From: Metridium senile
Lineage: Eukaryota > Cnidaria > Anthozoa > Actiniaria > Metridiidae
Direction of reading: 5' to 3'
DNA length: 64,000 nucleotides
Assembly (NCBI GenBank): GCA_949775045.1
Contig: OX459101.1
Coordinates: 12,636,347 to 12,700,346, forward strand
Under the pieces are notes generated by a model that was not told the origin of the DNA, ran no database searches, and was given only the letters and a program-made list of their open reading frames with translations. How positions within the stretch are numbered: the stretch's first letter is position 1; each line of letters starts with the position of its first letter. This document shows, one piece after another, positions 42,530-54,254 of this stretch. Position numbers and translations under genes: made by a program.

Positions 42530-43506
42530 ATACCTATACTTAATTATTGATCATTAATTTTATCTGGAGGACGAACAAAATACTATACCGGGTGCCTATA
42601 CTTATTGAACACATTCAAATGTAACCATAATCTATCATTTATTTGTCAATAGAATGTTTATTACTATCTCTAAATAAACAGTAATATTCTACAAGATTCA
42701 GGTATTTATTTAATGATAATGATCACTAGTACAATATATTATAATATAAACCATGTTTTATAATTACAAACAATCAAGGATAATTATTATATCAAGTATC
42801 ATGAACAATAGGCCGATCAGCATATTAAGTTACAATACTCCATACTACTCCACACGACCTTATGTGTTAAACAACAATATAAATCAGTATAATTTTGATA
42901 AATTATACTTGTCTTCTACGACAAATCAGTCATGTACACTTTCTAGAGCATGTACGTCTAATAATGTTCATGGCATGTTACGTATAATATGATAATCATC
43001 ATTACTCCACTGTGATCTATATAAAAGTTGATAGTCTAATAGATTTACTTAACATTCATATGGAGTAATGTGCGTTTAAATACAATATGTCAACATTTTC
43101 TGTTGATAAGGGGACTAAACCGTAGAAGACGACTTCATAGTCTTATATAAAGCTAATTAAGATCCATATATTAAAATGAACAATCCTATTGTGTTATAAT
43201 TATCAGTTAACATGATGGAGTATTGAGTGGAGTAATGTATAGCTTATTTCCTCGAATAAGCGCCGCGGCGCTTATTAAACTATTATCGTTTACACAGTCC
43301 CCTTCTTAATCAGAACTACGAATATCCGGTGGAGATAATTTAATGGACGAGCGGTGAAATATAATTATTTTCAACTGAAAAATAACGCTTTTGATAAAAG
43401 TTTCCTTTTAATGCTGTTATAGAGTAACATTATTGCGTTAAAATGCGGTCATTATACGAGAGTGGCGCTCATTCCAAAGCAGTGCTTATTCGAGTAAATA
43501 CGGTGT

Positions 43507-44832
43507 TTAGAATAAGTTATCGATATCTTTATAATCAAGTACGAATTTTGCAAAGCAATGTTGACAAGGTGAAAGGGATTTCTGTTTATCCTGCGGTATT
43601 TGTTTCCAAAAATTAAATGTACGCCACCTAACCTGCATCATCTGGGTATTTGCAGAATCTAATGACCCTCCTTTAACTAGGACCATAGGGGCATCGGCGG
43701 TAGCAAAGAATGGCGTATTTTTGTTGAATTCCACATCCTTGACACCAAAGTTTTTGGGCACAGGTAAATGGACAGTATCGCCCTCTAACAACTGAAGTAA
43801 ATCTCCCCAAGCAATCACAGAGGGATGCCAGCGGAAGTCGTTCAACACTACCACTTCAGCATCTTCAACACCAAGCCATGCAAATGTACCGGTAGCGGGG
43901 TTGGTGAAGGTTTTGTAGATGTTCTTTAAAGGAGATATGATAAAGGTTTTCCCCGTGTTAGCCGGACCGTATACATAAATGTTCCTATATTTCCCGCGTC
44001 CGTCCTTAAGCGCCTTGAAAATACCACTACAAAATGCTGACACAGACAACTCGTTCTGTGACATGAGTGTAAGTGCCATTTCAAGCCACTGGCCATTACA
44101 ATCAGTTACACAGCTTGCCCCATATGCTTCATTGAGAATGTCGATGCGACTCATCTTAAGGCGTTGCATCTGCATTGGGGCTTCTACGAATTCCTTGGCC
44201 AACTCTAAGGCCTCATTCACCACTTTGGCACCTCTATTGGCAATGAATTGGGCTAGTTGTGTTTTTCCTTCATTCTTTTGAACTACAGCTAAATTAACGA
44301 GTTCTAAACGTGTTTTGATGTTTTGTTCTTGTATGATTTGAACAACGTCAAATGTCGAATAGCGTTTTGCCTTTTTCTTATCGCCTTTATTTTTCGTAGA
44401 TCTTTTTCTGTTGGCTGTTATAGCTTGCTCTGTTGAGGGTGGATCTGTTAAGATGGGATGATCTGCTGACTTGGCAAATTCTTTATCCTCCTTAATGACA
44501 TACTGGTGGGCGCTGTAGTATGTGTTGTGATTACAACTGAAATTGACTCTAATGTCGTGATGATTCTGTATATACTGCCTAACCCTTGACCACCTTGATC
44601 TCTTGTTCAGCTTCAATGCCATGTGGTAATGTGTTGAGTTCTCTGACTCGGAGGTTTCAGCATGGCTTTCTTTACAAACAACCCAATGATTCACTTCAAC
44701 TTGCGCCACTTGTTGGAATGCATTTGCAATAATCATCGCAAAAGTTTCCCTTGACGACACTTTATCTAAGTCTGCACGACTATACGTAATCAAATAGACA
44801 AGTGACTGATGCCGAGTGTTTGAAGAAGCCAT
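43507..44832 (-). CDS. Rep (HUH-SF3), unit 11
   Basis: Full-length, 441 residues, identical in translation to unit 1. Its upstream side meets unit 12 through the one-base (C) junction. Confidence 0.9.
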   Translation of the reverse strand: MASSNTRHQSLVYLITYSRADLDKVSSRETFAMIIANAFQQVAQVEVNHWVVCKESHAETSESENSTHYHMALKLNKRSRWSRVRQYIQNHHDIRVNFSCNHNTYYSAHQYVIKEDKEFAKSADHPILTDPPSTEQAITANRKRSTKNKGDKKKAKRYSTFDVVQIIQEQNIKTRLELVNLAVVQKNEGKTQLAQFIANRGAKVVNEALELAKEFVEAPMQMQRLKMSRIDILNEAYGASCVTDCNGQWLEMALTLMSQNELSVSAFCSGIFKALKDGRGKYRNIYVYGPANTGKTFIISPLKNIYKTFTNPATGTFAWLGVEDAEVVVLNDFRWHPSVIAWGDLLQLLEGDTVHLPVPKNFGVKDVEFNKNTPFFATADAPMVLVKGGSLDSANTQMMQVRWRTFNFWKQIPQDKQKSLSPCQHCFAKFVLDYKDIDNLF

Positions 44833-45356
44833 TGTAATACTTACTTCAGGTCTGATTACATAAAATTGTAAGAATTTGGCGTCAAATTACACTTTAATTA
44901 TGCAAATACTTTGTAAAGCCATAATTTATTTTGGGCTTCCTGTGTTATCAATCAATTCAAAAATAAAAAAATAGCCACATATTATTATAAATTTTTATTA
45001 ATTAGTTATGTAAATCATGACGACATACAGTTTATTTAACATTCGTGGCATTTTTGGTACGATTTACTGCGGTTTTCATGACGATTTTCATACAATCGAT
45101 TTTAAGACACTGTCTTGTACAAGTAATTCATTAGAAAGTGTGATAATATCAGGTTTCGTCAATGTATATATTATTATAAATTACGGACAATGCAAGATAA
45201 TGAATCATTTCAGTATACATGTTATTTTGTACATTTTTTGTGGTTGATTGGGTTAATTTTGTGTTTTTCATATGCTCGCGGACTGACGGGATTCCTGTGT
45301 AAACGTAATTATTATGTCATAGACTGCAAAATTTCATTTTTCTTGCACAATCAGAC

Positions 45357-46463
45357 ATGGTGGCAAAACTTAAGCCAACAAAAGTAGCGTATGCTATTCT
45401 GTTACGCGAGAAAGAACGTTATTCATTCCGTATTATCGCAAAAAAGTGTAACATTTCCAAATCGTCGGCACATCGAATATGGAAGTATCGTCAAAACTAC
45501 CTTCGAAGTGAATGTAAAGAAAAGGCAATTGTGCATAGAAATAAGGGACGGAAACCTCGAATCAATGAAAGAGACAAGAGAGAAATGCTGAGAACACTCA
45601 CAAGAATGAGAAAGAAAGATGTTAATCTAACCGTCATGTCGTTAGTTAGAGAGGCGGGAATAGATCCGACATTGGTGCATCGAAGGACATTTACAAGATA
45701 CCTTAACAAATGGGGGTTTCACTTCCTTCAATCTCGAAAAAAGGGACTGTTAAGTGACAAGGACAAGGAATTGCGCTTAAAGTATGCAAAGAAGATGCGG
45801 AGTTTATTGAAGGACAATCCTACGTTTTACACTCATCACATAGCTTTCTACTTGGATGGAGTATCCTTTATACATAAGTACAACCCCAAGAATGAAGCCT
45901 GTAGACCGAAATCTCGAGTTTGGAGGAAAAAGGGTGAGGGGTTATCAATAACGGCAAGAGGAACAAAAGAGCTGGCTGGTGGACGAAGGCTTCACATTAT
46001 GGTGGCCGTTGCATATGGCAAAGGCGTTGTATTATGCCAACCATATGAGAAGTTGAACGGTGAGTTCTTCGCCAACTTTATTCGGACGCATTTTAATTTA
46101 ACGTTTGGAAAGGCAGGCCCGAAAGTAATGGGACAAAGACTATTTGTAATGGACAACGACCCAAGTCAAACAAGCTGTAAAGCAATGAGTGCATTAAGTG
46201 ACATTGAGGCGACATTGCATCGCATCCCCAGCCGCACACAGGACCTAAATCCTCCAGAAAATGTTTTCCATATAGTTAAAAAGAGACTCGAACAAGAAGC
46301 TATAACTTTGAATTTGACGATGGAAACATTTGACAACTTTAAAGAACGGGTATTGAAATGCTTTCAAAGTATTGACAGTGATTTAATTGATAAAACAATT
46401 GCGAGCTTACCAAAGCGCGTAGAAAACATTATCAGTCTCTGTGGAGGACGAACAAAATACTGA
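45357..46463 (+). CDS. DD34E transposase, unit 12
   Basis: Full-length and identical in translation to the reference copy. No palindrome lies upstream. Confidence 0.93.
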   Translation: MVAKLKPTKVAYAILLREKERYSFRIIAKKCNISKSSAHRIWKYRQNYLRSECKEKAIVHRNKGRKPRINERDKREMLRTLTRMRKKDVNLTVMSLVREAGIDPTLVHRRTFTRYLNKWGFHFLQSRKKGLLSDKDKELRLKYAKKMRSLLKDNPTFYTHHIAFYLDGVSFIHKYNPKNEACRPKSRVWRKKGEGLSITARGTKELAGGRRLHIMVAVAYGKGVVLCQPYEKLNGEFFANFIRTHFNLTFGKAGPKVMGQRLFVMDNDPSQTSCKAMSALSDIEATLHRIPSRTQDLNPPENVFHIVKKRLEQEAITLNLTMETFDNFKERVLKCFQSIDSDLIDKTIASLPKRVENIISLCGGRTKY

Positions 46464-47440
46464 ATACCTATACTTAATTATTGATCATTAATTTTATCTG
46501 GAGGACGAACAAAATACTATACCGGGTGCCTATACTTATTGAACACATTCAAATGTAACCATAATCTATCATTTATTTGTCAATAGAATGTTTATTACTA
46601 TCTCTAAATAAACAGTAATATTCTACAAGATTCAGGTATTTATTTAATGATAATGATCACTAGTACAATATATTATAATATAAACCATGTTTTATAATTA
46701 CAAACAATCAAGGATAATTATTATATCAAGTATCATGAACAATAGGCCGATCAGCATATTAAGTTACAATACTCCATACTACTCCACACGACCTTATGTG
46801 TTAAACAACAATATAAATCAGTATAATTTTGATAAATTATACTTGTCTTCTACGACAAATCAGTCATGTACACTTTCTAGAGCATGTACGTCTAATAATG
46901 TTCATGGCATGTTACGTATAATATGATAATCATCATTACTCCACTGTGATCTATATAAAAGTTGATAGTCTAATAGATTTACTTAACATTCATATGGAGT
47001 AATGTGCGTTTAAATACAATATGTCAACATTTTCTGTTGATAAGGGGACTAAACCGTAGAAGACGACTTCATAGTCTTATATAAAGCTAATTAAGATCCA
47101 TATATTAAAATGAACAATCCTATTGTGTTATAATTATCAGTTAACATGATGGAGTATTGAGTGGAGTAATGTATAGCTTATTTCCTCGAATAAGCGCCGC
47201 GGCGCTTATTAAACTATTATCGTTTACACAGTCCCCTTCTTAATCAGAACTACGAATATCCGGTGGAGATAATTTAATGGACGAGCGGTGAAATATAATT
47301 ATTTTCAACTGAAAAATAACGCTTTTGATAAAAGTTTCCTTTTAATGCTGTTATAGAGTAACATTATTGCGTTAAAATGCGGTCATTATACGAGAGTGGC
47401 GCTCATTCCAAAGCAGTGCTTATTCGAGTAAATACGGTGT

Positions 47441-48766
47441 TTAGAATAAGTTATCGATATCTTTATAATCAAGTACGAATTTTGCAAAGCAATGTTGACA
47501 AGGTGAAAGGGATTTCTGTTTATCCTGCGGTATTTGTTTCCAAAAATTAAATGTACGCCACCTAACCTGCATCATCTGGGTATTTGCAGAATCTAATGAC
47601 CCTCCTTTAACTAGGACCATAGGGGCATCGGCGGTAGCAAAGAATGGCGTATTTTTGTTGAATTCCACATCCTTGACACCAAAGTTTTTGGGCACAGGTA
47701 AATGGACAGTATCGCCCTCTAACAACTGAAGTAAATCTCCCCAAGCAATCACAGAGGGATGCCAGCGGAAGTCGTTCAACACTACCACTTCAGCATCTTC
47801 AACACCAAGCCATGCAAATGTACCGGTAGCGGGGTTGGTGAAGGTTTTGTAGATGTTCTTTAAAGGAGATATGATAAAGGTTTTCCCCGTGTTAGCCGGA
47901 CCGTATACATAAATGTTCCTATATTTCCCGCGTCCGTCCTTAAGCGCCTTGAAAATACCACTACAAAATGCTGACACAGACAACTCGTTCTGTGACATGA
48001 GTGTAAGTGCCATTTCAAGCCACTGGCCATTACAATCAGTTACACAGCTTGCCCCATATGCTTCATTGAGAATGTCGATGCGACTCATCTTAAGGCGTTG
48101 CATCTGCATTGGGGCTTCTACGAATTCCTTGGCCAACTCTAAGGCCTCATTCACCACTTTGGCACCTCTATTGGCAATGAATTGGGCTAGTTGTGTTTTT
48201 CCTTCATTCTTTTGAACTACAGCTAAATTAACGAGTTCTAAACGTGTTTTGATGTTTTGTTCTTGTATGATTTGAACAACGTCAAATGTCGAATAGCGTT
48301 TTGCCTTTTTCTTATCGCCTTTATTTTTCGTAGATCTTTTTCTGTTGGCTGTTATAGCTTGCTCTGTTGAGGGTGGATCTGTTAAGATGGGATGATCTGC
48401 TGACTTGGCAAATTCTTTATCCTCCTTAATGACATACTGGTGGGCGCTGTAGTATGTGTTGTGATTACAACTGAAATTGACTCTAATGTCGTGATGATTC
48501 TGTATATACTGCCTAACCCTTGACCACCTTGATCTCTTGTTCAGCTTCAATGCCATGTGGTAATGTGTTGAGTTCTCTGACTCGGAGGTTTCAGCATGGC
48601 TTTCTTTACAAACAACCCAATGATTCACTTCAACTTGCGCCACTTGTTGGAATGCATTTGCAATAATCATCGCAAAAGTTTCCCTTGACGACACTTTATC
48701 TAAGTCTGCACGACTATACGTAATCAAATAGACAAGTGACTGATGCCGAGTGTTTGAAGAAGCCAT
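47441..48766 (-). CDS. Rep (HUH-SF3), unit 12
   Basis: Full-length, 441 residues, identical in translation to unit 1. It is the only Rep whose upstream region leads, through one palindrome, into host DNA. Confidence 0.9.
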   Translation of the reverse strand: MASSNTRHQSLVYLITYSRADLDKVSSRETFAMIIANAFQQVAQVEVNHWVVCKESHAETSESENSTHYHMALKLNKRSRWSRVRQYIQNHHDIRVNFSCNHNTYYSAHQYVIKEDKEFAKSADHPILTDPPSTEQAITANRKRSTKNKGDKKKAKRYSTFDVVQIIQEQNIKTRLELVNLAVVQKNEGKTQLAQFIANRGAKVVNEALELAKEFVEAPMQMQRLKMSRIDILNEAYGASCVTDCNGQWLEMALTLMSQNELSVSAFCSGIFKALKDGRGKYRNIYVYGPANTGKTFIISPLKNIYKTFTNPATGTFAWLGVEDAEVVVLNDFRWHPSVIAWGDLLQLLEGDTVHLPVPKNFGVKDVEFNKNTPFFATADAPMVLVKGGSLDSANTQMMQVRWRTFNFWKQIPQDKQKSLSPCQHCFAKFVLDYKDIDNLF

Positions 48767-49043
48767 TGTAATACTTACTTCAGGTCTGATTACATAAAAT
48801 TGTAAGAATTTGGCGTCAAATTACACTTTAATTATGCAAATACTTTGTAAAGCCATAATTTATTTTGGGCTTCCTGTGTTATCAATCAATTCAAAAATAA
48901 AAAAATAGCCACATATTATTATAAATTTTTATTAATTAGTTATGTAAATCATGACGACATACAGTTTATTTAACATTCGTGGCATTTTTGGTACGATTTA
49001 CTGCGGTTTTCATGACGATTTTCATACAATCGATTTTAAGACA

Positions 49044-49293
49044 ATCATGGACATAAATATTGGGACACAGCAGGTTATTAGTGGTTTTTCACATATAATT
49101 GTTCATTTTTCATCATATCCTCCCCCTCCCCCCCTATCTCAATGTTGATTTGACCAAGGAATGCCTACCAATGACCCATGTAACTCATGAACGGTCAACA
49201 TTGAATGGAGGGGGGAGGGGAGGGCTAAAAATGATGAAGGGTAACGTTTTTATTCGAATTGTTAATGTTGTCCCAAACAATATTGTCCGTGAT
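49044..49293 (+). repeat. Terminal palindrome, copy 9, right edge of the array
   Basis: A complete standard-orientation palindrome. Its last bases GTCCGTGAT are followed by TGAAGCT and unrelated host sequence instead of another core. The array thus ends exactly with a whole palindrome, which marks the palindrome as the element's true end. Confidence 0.85.
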
Positions 49294-49716
49294 TGAAGCT
49301 TGTCTTGTTCAAACTGTTTTTTTTTTTTTTCCTCAGTGAATAAATTGCTGTCAGTCGGCTCGGCTTTCACTACTCAAATAAAATTCAATTTCGCTTGAAT
49401 TGCTGTATATATGCCAGTCTCCTGCAAGAGTTCAGCTAAAGGTTTTTGTTTTTAGGTACAGAAGTAAGCCATATCTATGTTTTAACGGTTTTTTTCAATA
49501 AAATTCCTTTTTTTCAGCTAGCAAAAAAAAACCGGTAAGAAAATGAACAACACCTTGGTCACTTTTTGGTCAGGATTGCTCAATAGTACACTGATTACGA
49601 TTGGTTCATTTGCCAGTGGTGTTAGTTTTGAGAATTGCAATTTTAATCAGCAAATAAAACTATGTTTTTACGGGAAAACCTGCATTGCTATATTATAAAA
49701 GCAATAGAAGCCAGTT
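49294..49716. other. Host sequence flanking the array, no gene seen
   Basis: AT-rich DNA with a 14-base T run (49317-49330) directly after the array. TGTCTTGTTCAA at 49301-49312 closely resembles the transposase-side core end TGTCTTGTACAAG. No coding signal was seen. Confidence 0.6.
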
Positions 49717-49872
49717 CCTATATGACTCTACAAGTGAAATAGAGCACTTGGGATGTTGTTAGAAACACTCGAAAAAGTTATAAAATCACTCGCTTTCAGC
49801 TCGTGATTTTATAACTTTTCTCGTGTTTTTCCCAACATCCCACGTGCTCTATTTCACCGGTAGAGTCATAGG
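49717..49872. repeat. Foldback MITE-like palindrome, about 155 bp
   Basis: Two arms, from CCTATATGACTCTAC at the left to its near-complement ending GAGTCATAGG at the right, pair along almost their whole length. They include GAAATAGAGCAC, GGGATGTTG and AAGTTATAAAATCAC blocks and leave a short loop near 49788-49800. No coding capacity. Non-autonomous foldback elements of this type are common in cnidarian genomes. Confidence 0.8.
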
Positions 49873-52479
49873 ATAACATAATATTAATTACAATGAACTG
49901 AAATTACCATAAAATATAAAATATAAAATTAAATCCAATAATATGAAATATGATAATATTAAATTACTTCAACACCGGGAAGTATATGCTCGTGCCCTCA
50001 TTATCAGTGAAAGAAAACGGTTTCGATTGGTCCAAAAATGTACAATTAGTATATTTATAATTTAAAAAAAATCAAGTATGTAAAGTTGTAAACGAACATA
50101 ATAATCTTTCTTTCTTGACACTTGCCGCTTTTTTCAGATTCAATAGAAATATGTTCAGTTAAGATGGTTACTTACTGCGTAAGACACTACAATAAAATGT
50201 ACACAAAGTGTACACCTTTTACGCTTTCATTAAATCACGGGTTAGTGAATCCTAAAACCACACTTAGTGCATAGTACGGAACTTCATTACGTGCTAATGC
50301 AAACAACTCTGATTTGTTTTCAGTCCAGTGAAATGTCATTTTCGACGAAATACATTGTGAATACGGCCGTATTCTAAGACCGTTAGCTAATGAACGCGGG
50401 ATAACTACAATAGTAGGGAGTTTAAGTAACCACTACGGCAACGTCGTCGAAAACGGCATATAACAATAAACCTAATGAGATACAATAGTAACGTGAAAAT
50501 GTGCAGAGCTGTAAAGATATTTATTCTGCAAAACTACAACGTGAAAAAACTCATTTTTTTTACTTTTTTTTTACTCTTTTTTATTTTTTCTTTCTTTCTT
50601 TTTTTTTTTCCCCCTTTTTTCCCTGTTTAATTTTTTAATTTTATAAATATTAACTTTTCCGGGGTTTTCCGATCCGGGGTGTTCCGGGTACGTTCCGGGT
50701 GTTCCGGGTACGTTCCAGGTTTTACAGACAACCCAGTTCTTGCGAAAGAATGTCTCTAGGTATTTTTGCTTTACATCAGCTTTTCTAAAGTTCCACTTAT
50801 TGATCATATTTCTCAAGCCAGGTATCCTTTTGCTGCAAAGCTTCAATTTTAATTTTTTCAGAACAATCGTCGAATGTTTTCTTAAATCCCTTGTATATTT
50901 CACTCTTGATTCGAGCCTGGTATTTGATGCTGCTTTCTTTTTTCCTTTGAATCAATCTCGGTATCTCCCTTGCTAATTCTAACGCGGCAATTCTAGCAAA
51001 ACCATACGTGATGGGGGATAAAAATGTCCCAGTCATTTCAGATCAGCCTCTAGCAACAGGACCCACAAATTAAAGTACAGAAAAAAAAACACCACTTAAA
51101 AAGCGCTATTATAAAATGTTATATAAAAAATGTATTTTAAAGAAAAGAATTGCAAATAACTACTTGTCAATGAAAACGAACTACAAATTAGAAAAATCTC
51201 CACTCCAATTTAGAGATTATACCGAACATCCCCCCCCCCCCCCCGGAATTCCCTTTAGTATTTTTGTATAAATCAAGGCTAAACTGTCTTTAAAACAATA
51301 TTCTAGAGTTGATTTTACACAACTATTAGCAGTGAAAAGGCAAAATAGAGCAACTTCCGGTTTGGAGCCTCGTTTTCATGTCGGTACAAAACCTACCACG
51401 AAAAGAAAGGCGTTTTTTAGGATGTTCCCCTGCATAGATTCAATATGATTTTTAATATGTTGTTCTAGATGCTATTCCAGGTCAGATTGTGAAGAAAAAC
51501 CTTATGTTGCAATTAGTGATGGGTCAATCCGTACAATGACTGGACTATTTGTCTATTCGTCGATTAAATCCCATTTTACAACAGTAGATAATGCTGTATT
51601 ACAAACAATTGAATGAAAATACTGTTAAGTATATAAATTGTCTATATATTAATGATTCTAATTATTAAAAATGTCTATATGAAATACGAAAAAAATGTCA
51701 TGTGTTGCTTAAATTTATCTCGTCTATACTATTCTATGAAATATTTGATATAAATCGCGCGCTCTGATTGGCTGAGAAGCGTTGTCTACAACTCAATAGA
51801 GCAGGTGACGTCTATTCGTTTGATTTTAACTGACTGAATATTTTATAAAAGAAATAGAAAAACTCAGCAGCAGTGCTGACGGCTTCAACATTGCCATTTA
51901 ACAAAATCGAACGGATGTTGAAGCAAATGTTAAAGCTGGGTCCCAGAGCTTATTTGCTACTTGCTTTAGTATTTATAAATCTGCATGACGACACAGACGT
52001 CCACATGACTGCACATGATAAGGGGGCTTTTATCTATTAGTGTTATTTGAGGGGGGGGGGGGGGGGGGGGGCAAAATCACCTGGTTTTTTTTAAATACAT
52101 ACTAATAAATGAAAGCTCCCTAAATGCAAATACTAGATCAAGAAACCCTCTGTTTCATGCAGGGTACCGGCCTTATTACTGGTTTTCTATTTCTTCAATA
52201 TTAATATATTATAGATTTTATTCCGTATCAAGTTAAAAATGCTTTTTTTGTGTTGTTTTTGTATAACAATATGCTTTTGTATTTACGATAAAAAATATCG
52301 ACAATATATCAATGACTGTATAATTTACCATGGTTACTGCTTGCATATTAAAATGGATTTTTAAAAAACCTGGCTATATTTTAGCATATTGCCACTTGTA
52401 ATTCAAATTAATTTGAAATTAAAATTGTCGTTTTTCTTATAAATTTTAGTGGATTGTTATTTCATAAAAGAAAATGATA
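49873..52479. other. Intergenic, low-complexity DNA with one unexplained open frame
   Basis: It contains T-rich tracts (about 50555-50615), a short GTTCCGGGTAC tandem repeat (about 50657-50719), a 15-base C run (51230-51244) and a 21-base G run (52051-52071). An open frame on the reverse strand at 50797-51036 (79 residues, charged, helix-like composition) overlaps another in a different frame (50571-50903). I recognise neither. They may be remnants of a gene or exon, or chance. The remainder shows nothing I can support. Confidence 0.5.
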
Positions 52480-53904
52480 TCATTCGAAAGTAGTTTTTGG
52501 ATTTCTGAGTGAGTTGACGATATCATGTGCAGCTCTCTGTCCACTTAGATAAGCGCCATGAACATATCCATTGTACAATTCATGCATCGCTTCCCCAGCG
52601 AAATAGACTGACTGTGCTGGTCGTTGTAGATCGTGGTAGTCGTTTGATGACATTCCAATTGGGACATTAGCCCATGTACCCAAAAACATATCATCAAGGG
52701 CCCATCTAGGTGCAAACATATCAATCATTTCTGGGATATGCTCGCCGTAAACCCGTCTCAGAACTTTCATGATTTCGTTTTTGGTAATTTGATCATCCTG
52801 GTATTCGATTCTTTGGGCCTCTTCTTGTGTGACGGTTATAAGAAGGATGTTTGTCCCTTTGGGTAGCCTAGAATCAGCTTCCAGGTTTTGCCAAATTGGA
52901 TAGTAGCCGCGACGTTCTGAGGCATAATATATGTACTCATTATCATCCCAGAATTTGTAAGGAAATTTGAGAAAAATCTTAGTGTAAATGACCATGTTGA
53001 GCATGAAAATTGCTTCAGTTTTCCATGATGGAAGAGCAGGAATGAACTTAACGGAGCCGCTTTTGAGGACCCCGATGCTGAATGTTACCAACGCGCGTCT
53101 TGCGGTGAAGTTGCGACCGGTATCCGTTATGACAGTAACACCGTTATCGCCATACATGATGGATTTAACTCGACAATTCAGTTTCAGTCTGCTGTCATTT
53201 CTCGTCATGAATTGATCAGCTATTTCGTGAACGAGAAAAACAAAACCTCTCTGGTCAGTAATAAACATCTGTTGTTTTGAATCGGTTGAATTAATGCTTG
53301 TGGTCGTGTTCATCTCTGTTCTGATTGAGATGTATTTTGGAGGGACTGCGTATTCAAAATCCAACATGTAATATTCCATCGCAGTTTCCTCGGGGCTCCG
53401 TGGTCGCCATTCAGCCAAGCGTAAACCAACTCGATAAGATATATCTTCCATTTTCTTTTTCCTTCTCTCTCTCCTCATGAGCTCCATTCTATCAAGAGCT
53501 TGATTATAAAGTTTTTTATCGCCTTTTTCAGTTACATCAGTACCTGTTGCATTACGAATAACATACGAACTAGTTTCAACCTTCCCTTTCAATCCATATT
53601 TCTTCGCTAGAGCAATCAACGGGTTGTTTTTGACTCCTTGGATCCAGTTAGCACCAAGCTCTATCGTCGTTCCGTGGAAACTCATGTTTTTCATTCTCCC
53701 TCCTATTCTATCTTTCCCTTCGATAAGAAGAAAGTTGTTTATCCCAGATTCGCTCAAGACCTGAGCGGCTGCAACGCCTGCCATTCCAGCTCCTAAAATC
53801 AATACGTCTGCATCATAATCTTTCGAATCTACCACACAGAACACGAACCATATTACCTGGCACAACACAAACACAAGGGAAAGTAGTCTCGTCGCTTTTG
53901 ACAT
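52480..53904 (-). CDS. Secreted flavin polyamine oxidase, amine oxidase family, intronless
   Basis: A 474-residue FAD-dependent amine oxidase, most like plant-type and invertebrate polyamine oxidases that oxidise spermine or spermidine and release hydrogen peroxide. Residues 1-26 form a hydrophobic signal peptide, so the enzyme probably enters the secretory pathway. The Rossmann FAD motif GAGMAG is at 38-43, followed by E61 and the GGRM motif (67-70). ELGANWIQG (81-89) matches the substrate-pocket glutamate region. K312 in LKFPYKFW matches the conserved active-site lysine. FAGE (434-437) and YNGYVHGAYLSG near the end form the C-terminal FAD contact. Length fits the family (about 470-500). The frame is unbroken and has no introns, while nearby RPL7 and TBL3 are split. 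Substrate choice is inferred from family resemblance only. Confidence 0.88.
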   Translation of the reverse strand: MSKATRLLSLVFVLCQVIWFVFCVVDSKDYDADVLILGAGMAGVAAAQVLSESGINNFLLIEGKDRIGGRMKNMSFHGTTIELGANWIQGVKNNPLIALAKKYGLKGKVETSSYVIRNATGTDVTEKGDKKLYNQALDRMELMRRERRKKKMEDISYRVGLRLAEWRPRSPEETAMEYYMLDFEYAVPPKYISIRTEMNTTTSINSTDSKQQMFITDQRGFVFLVHEIADQFMTRNDSRLKLNCRVKSIMYGDNGVTVITDTGRNFTARRALVTFSIGVLKSGSVKFIPALPSWKTEAIFMLNMVIYTKIFLKFPYKFWDDNEYIYYASERRGYYPIWQNLEADSRLPKGTNILLITVTQEEAQRIEYQDDQITKNEIMKVLRRVYGEHIPEMIDMFAPRWALDDMFLGTWANVPIGMSSNDYHDLQRPAQSVYFAGEAMHELYNGYVHGAYLSGQRAAHDIVNSLRNPKTTFE

Positions 53905-54254
53905 GTTTTACGTGGACTCTAGAAAATTTAAACTAAAATTCAAAACAACAGCTTTGTTTTGAACCGTATGTAAATCAAGTCATTTGTATCTGAGCGTCGA
54001 TTGGCCGTTTGCTTGTAAGCACAATCATGTGATTGCACAAGGAAACCCATCACGTATAAATAATAATGCTCCCTTCTTTATTTTATTGTGTATTTCGTCT
54101 GACTTTATTAGATTGTTCATTAATACTTCTTTTTAAGTTTTTTTTTTTTTTATTGCGACAAAAGCAAAACTGACAAAAACATGTTATACTATACCTTTGC
54201 GTGACTTTAGCCGATATTGATGATAGCTGAATATTGATATTTGAGAGGGTGGAT

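Larger units (their letters stand above)
41177..45109 (+). mobile_element. Array unit 11, 3933 bp
   Basis: Complete. At its right end the palindrome is missing, and a single C (45110) lies between AAGACA and the TGTCTT of unit 12. The heptamer and GC-palindrome region is 42836-43304. Confidence 0.9.
45111..49043 (+). mobile_element. Array unit 12, 3933 bp, last unit of the array
   Basis: Complete and direct, followed by a terminal palindrome and then host DNA. The heptamer and GC-palindrome region is 46770-47238. Confidence 0.9.

Noticed and set aside
1..49293. CRISPR-like or classical satellite array
   Set aside because: The period is about 4 kb with full coding units, and the variation is presence or absence of a palindrome, not unique spacers.
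52051..52071. 21-base G run, and the 15-base C run at 51230-51244, as functional quadruplex sites
   Set aside because: Pure homopolymers next to nothing recognisable. Their lengths are also unreliable in most sequencing.
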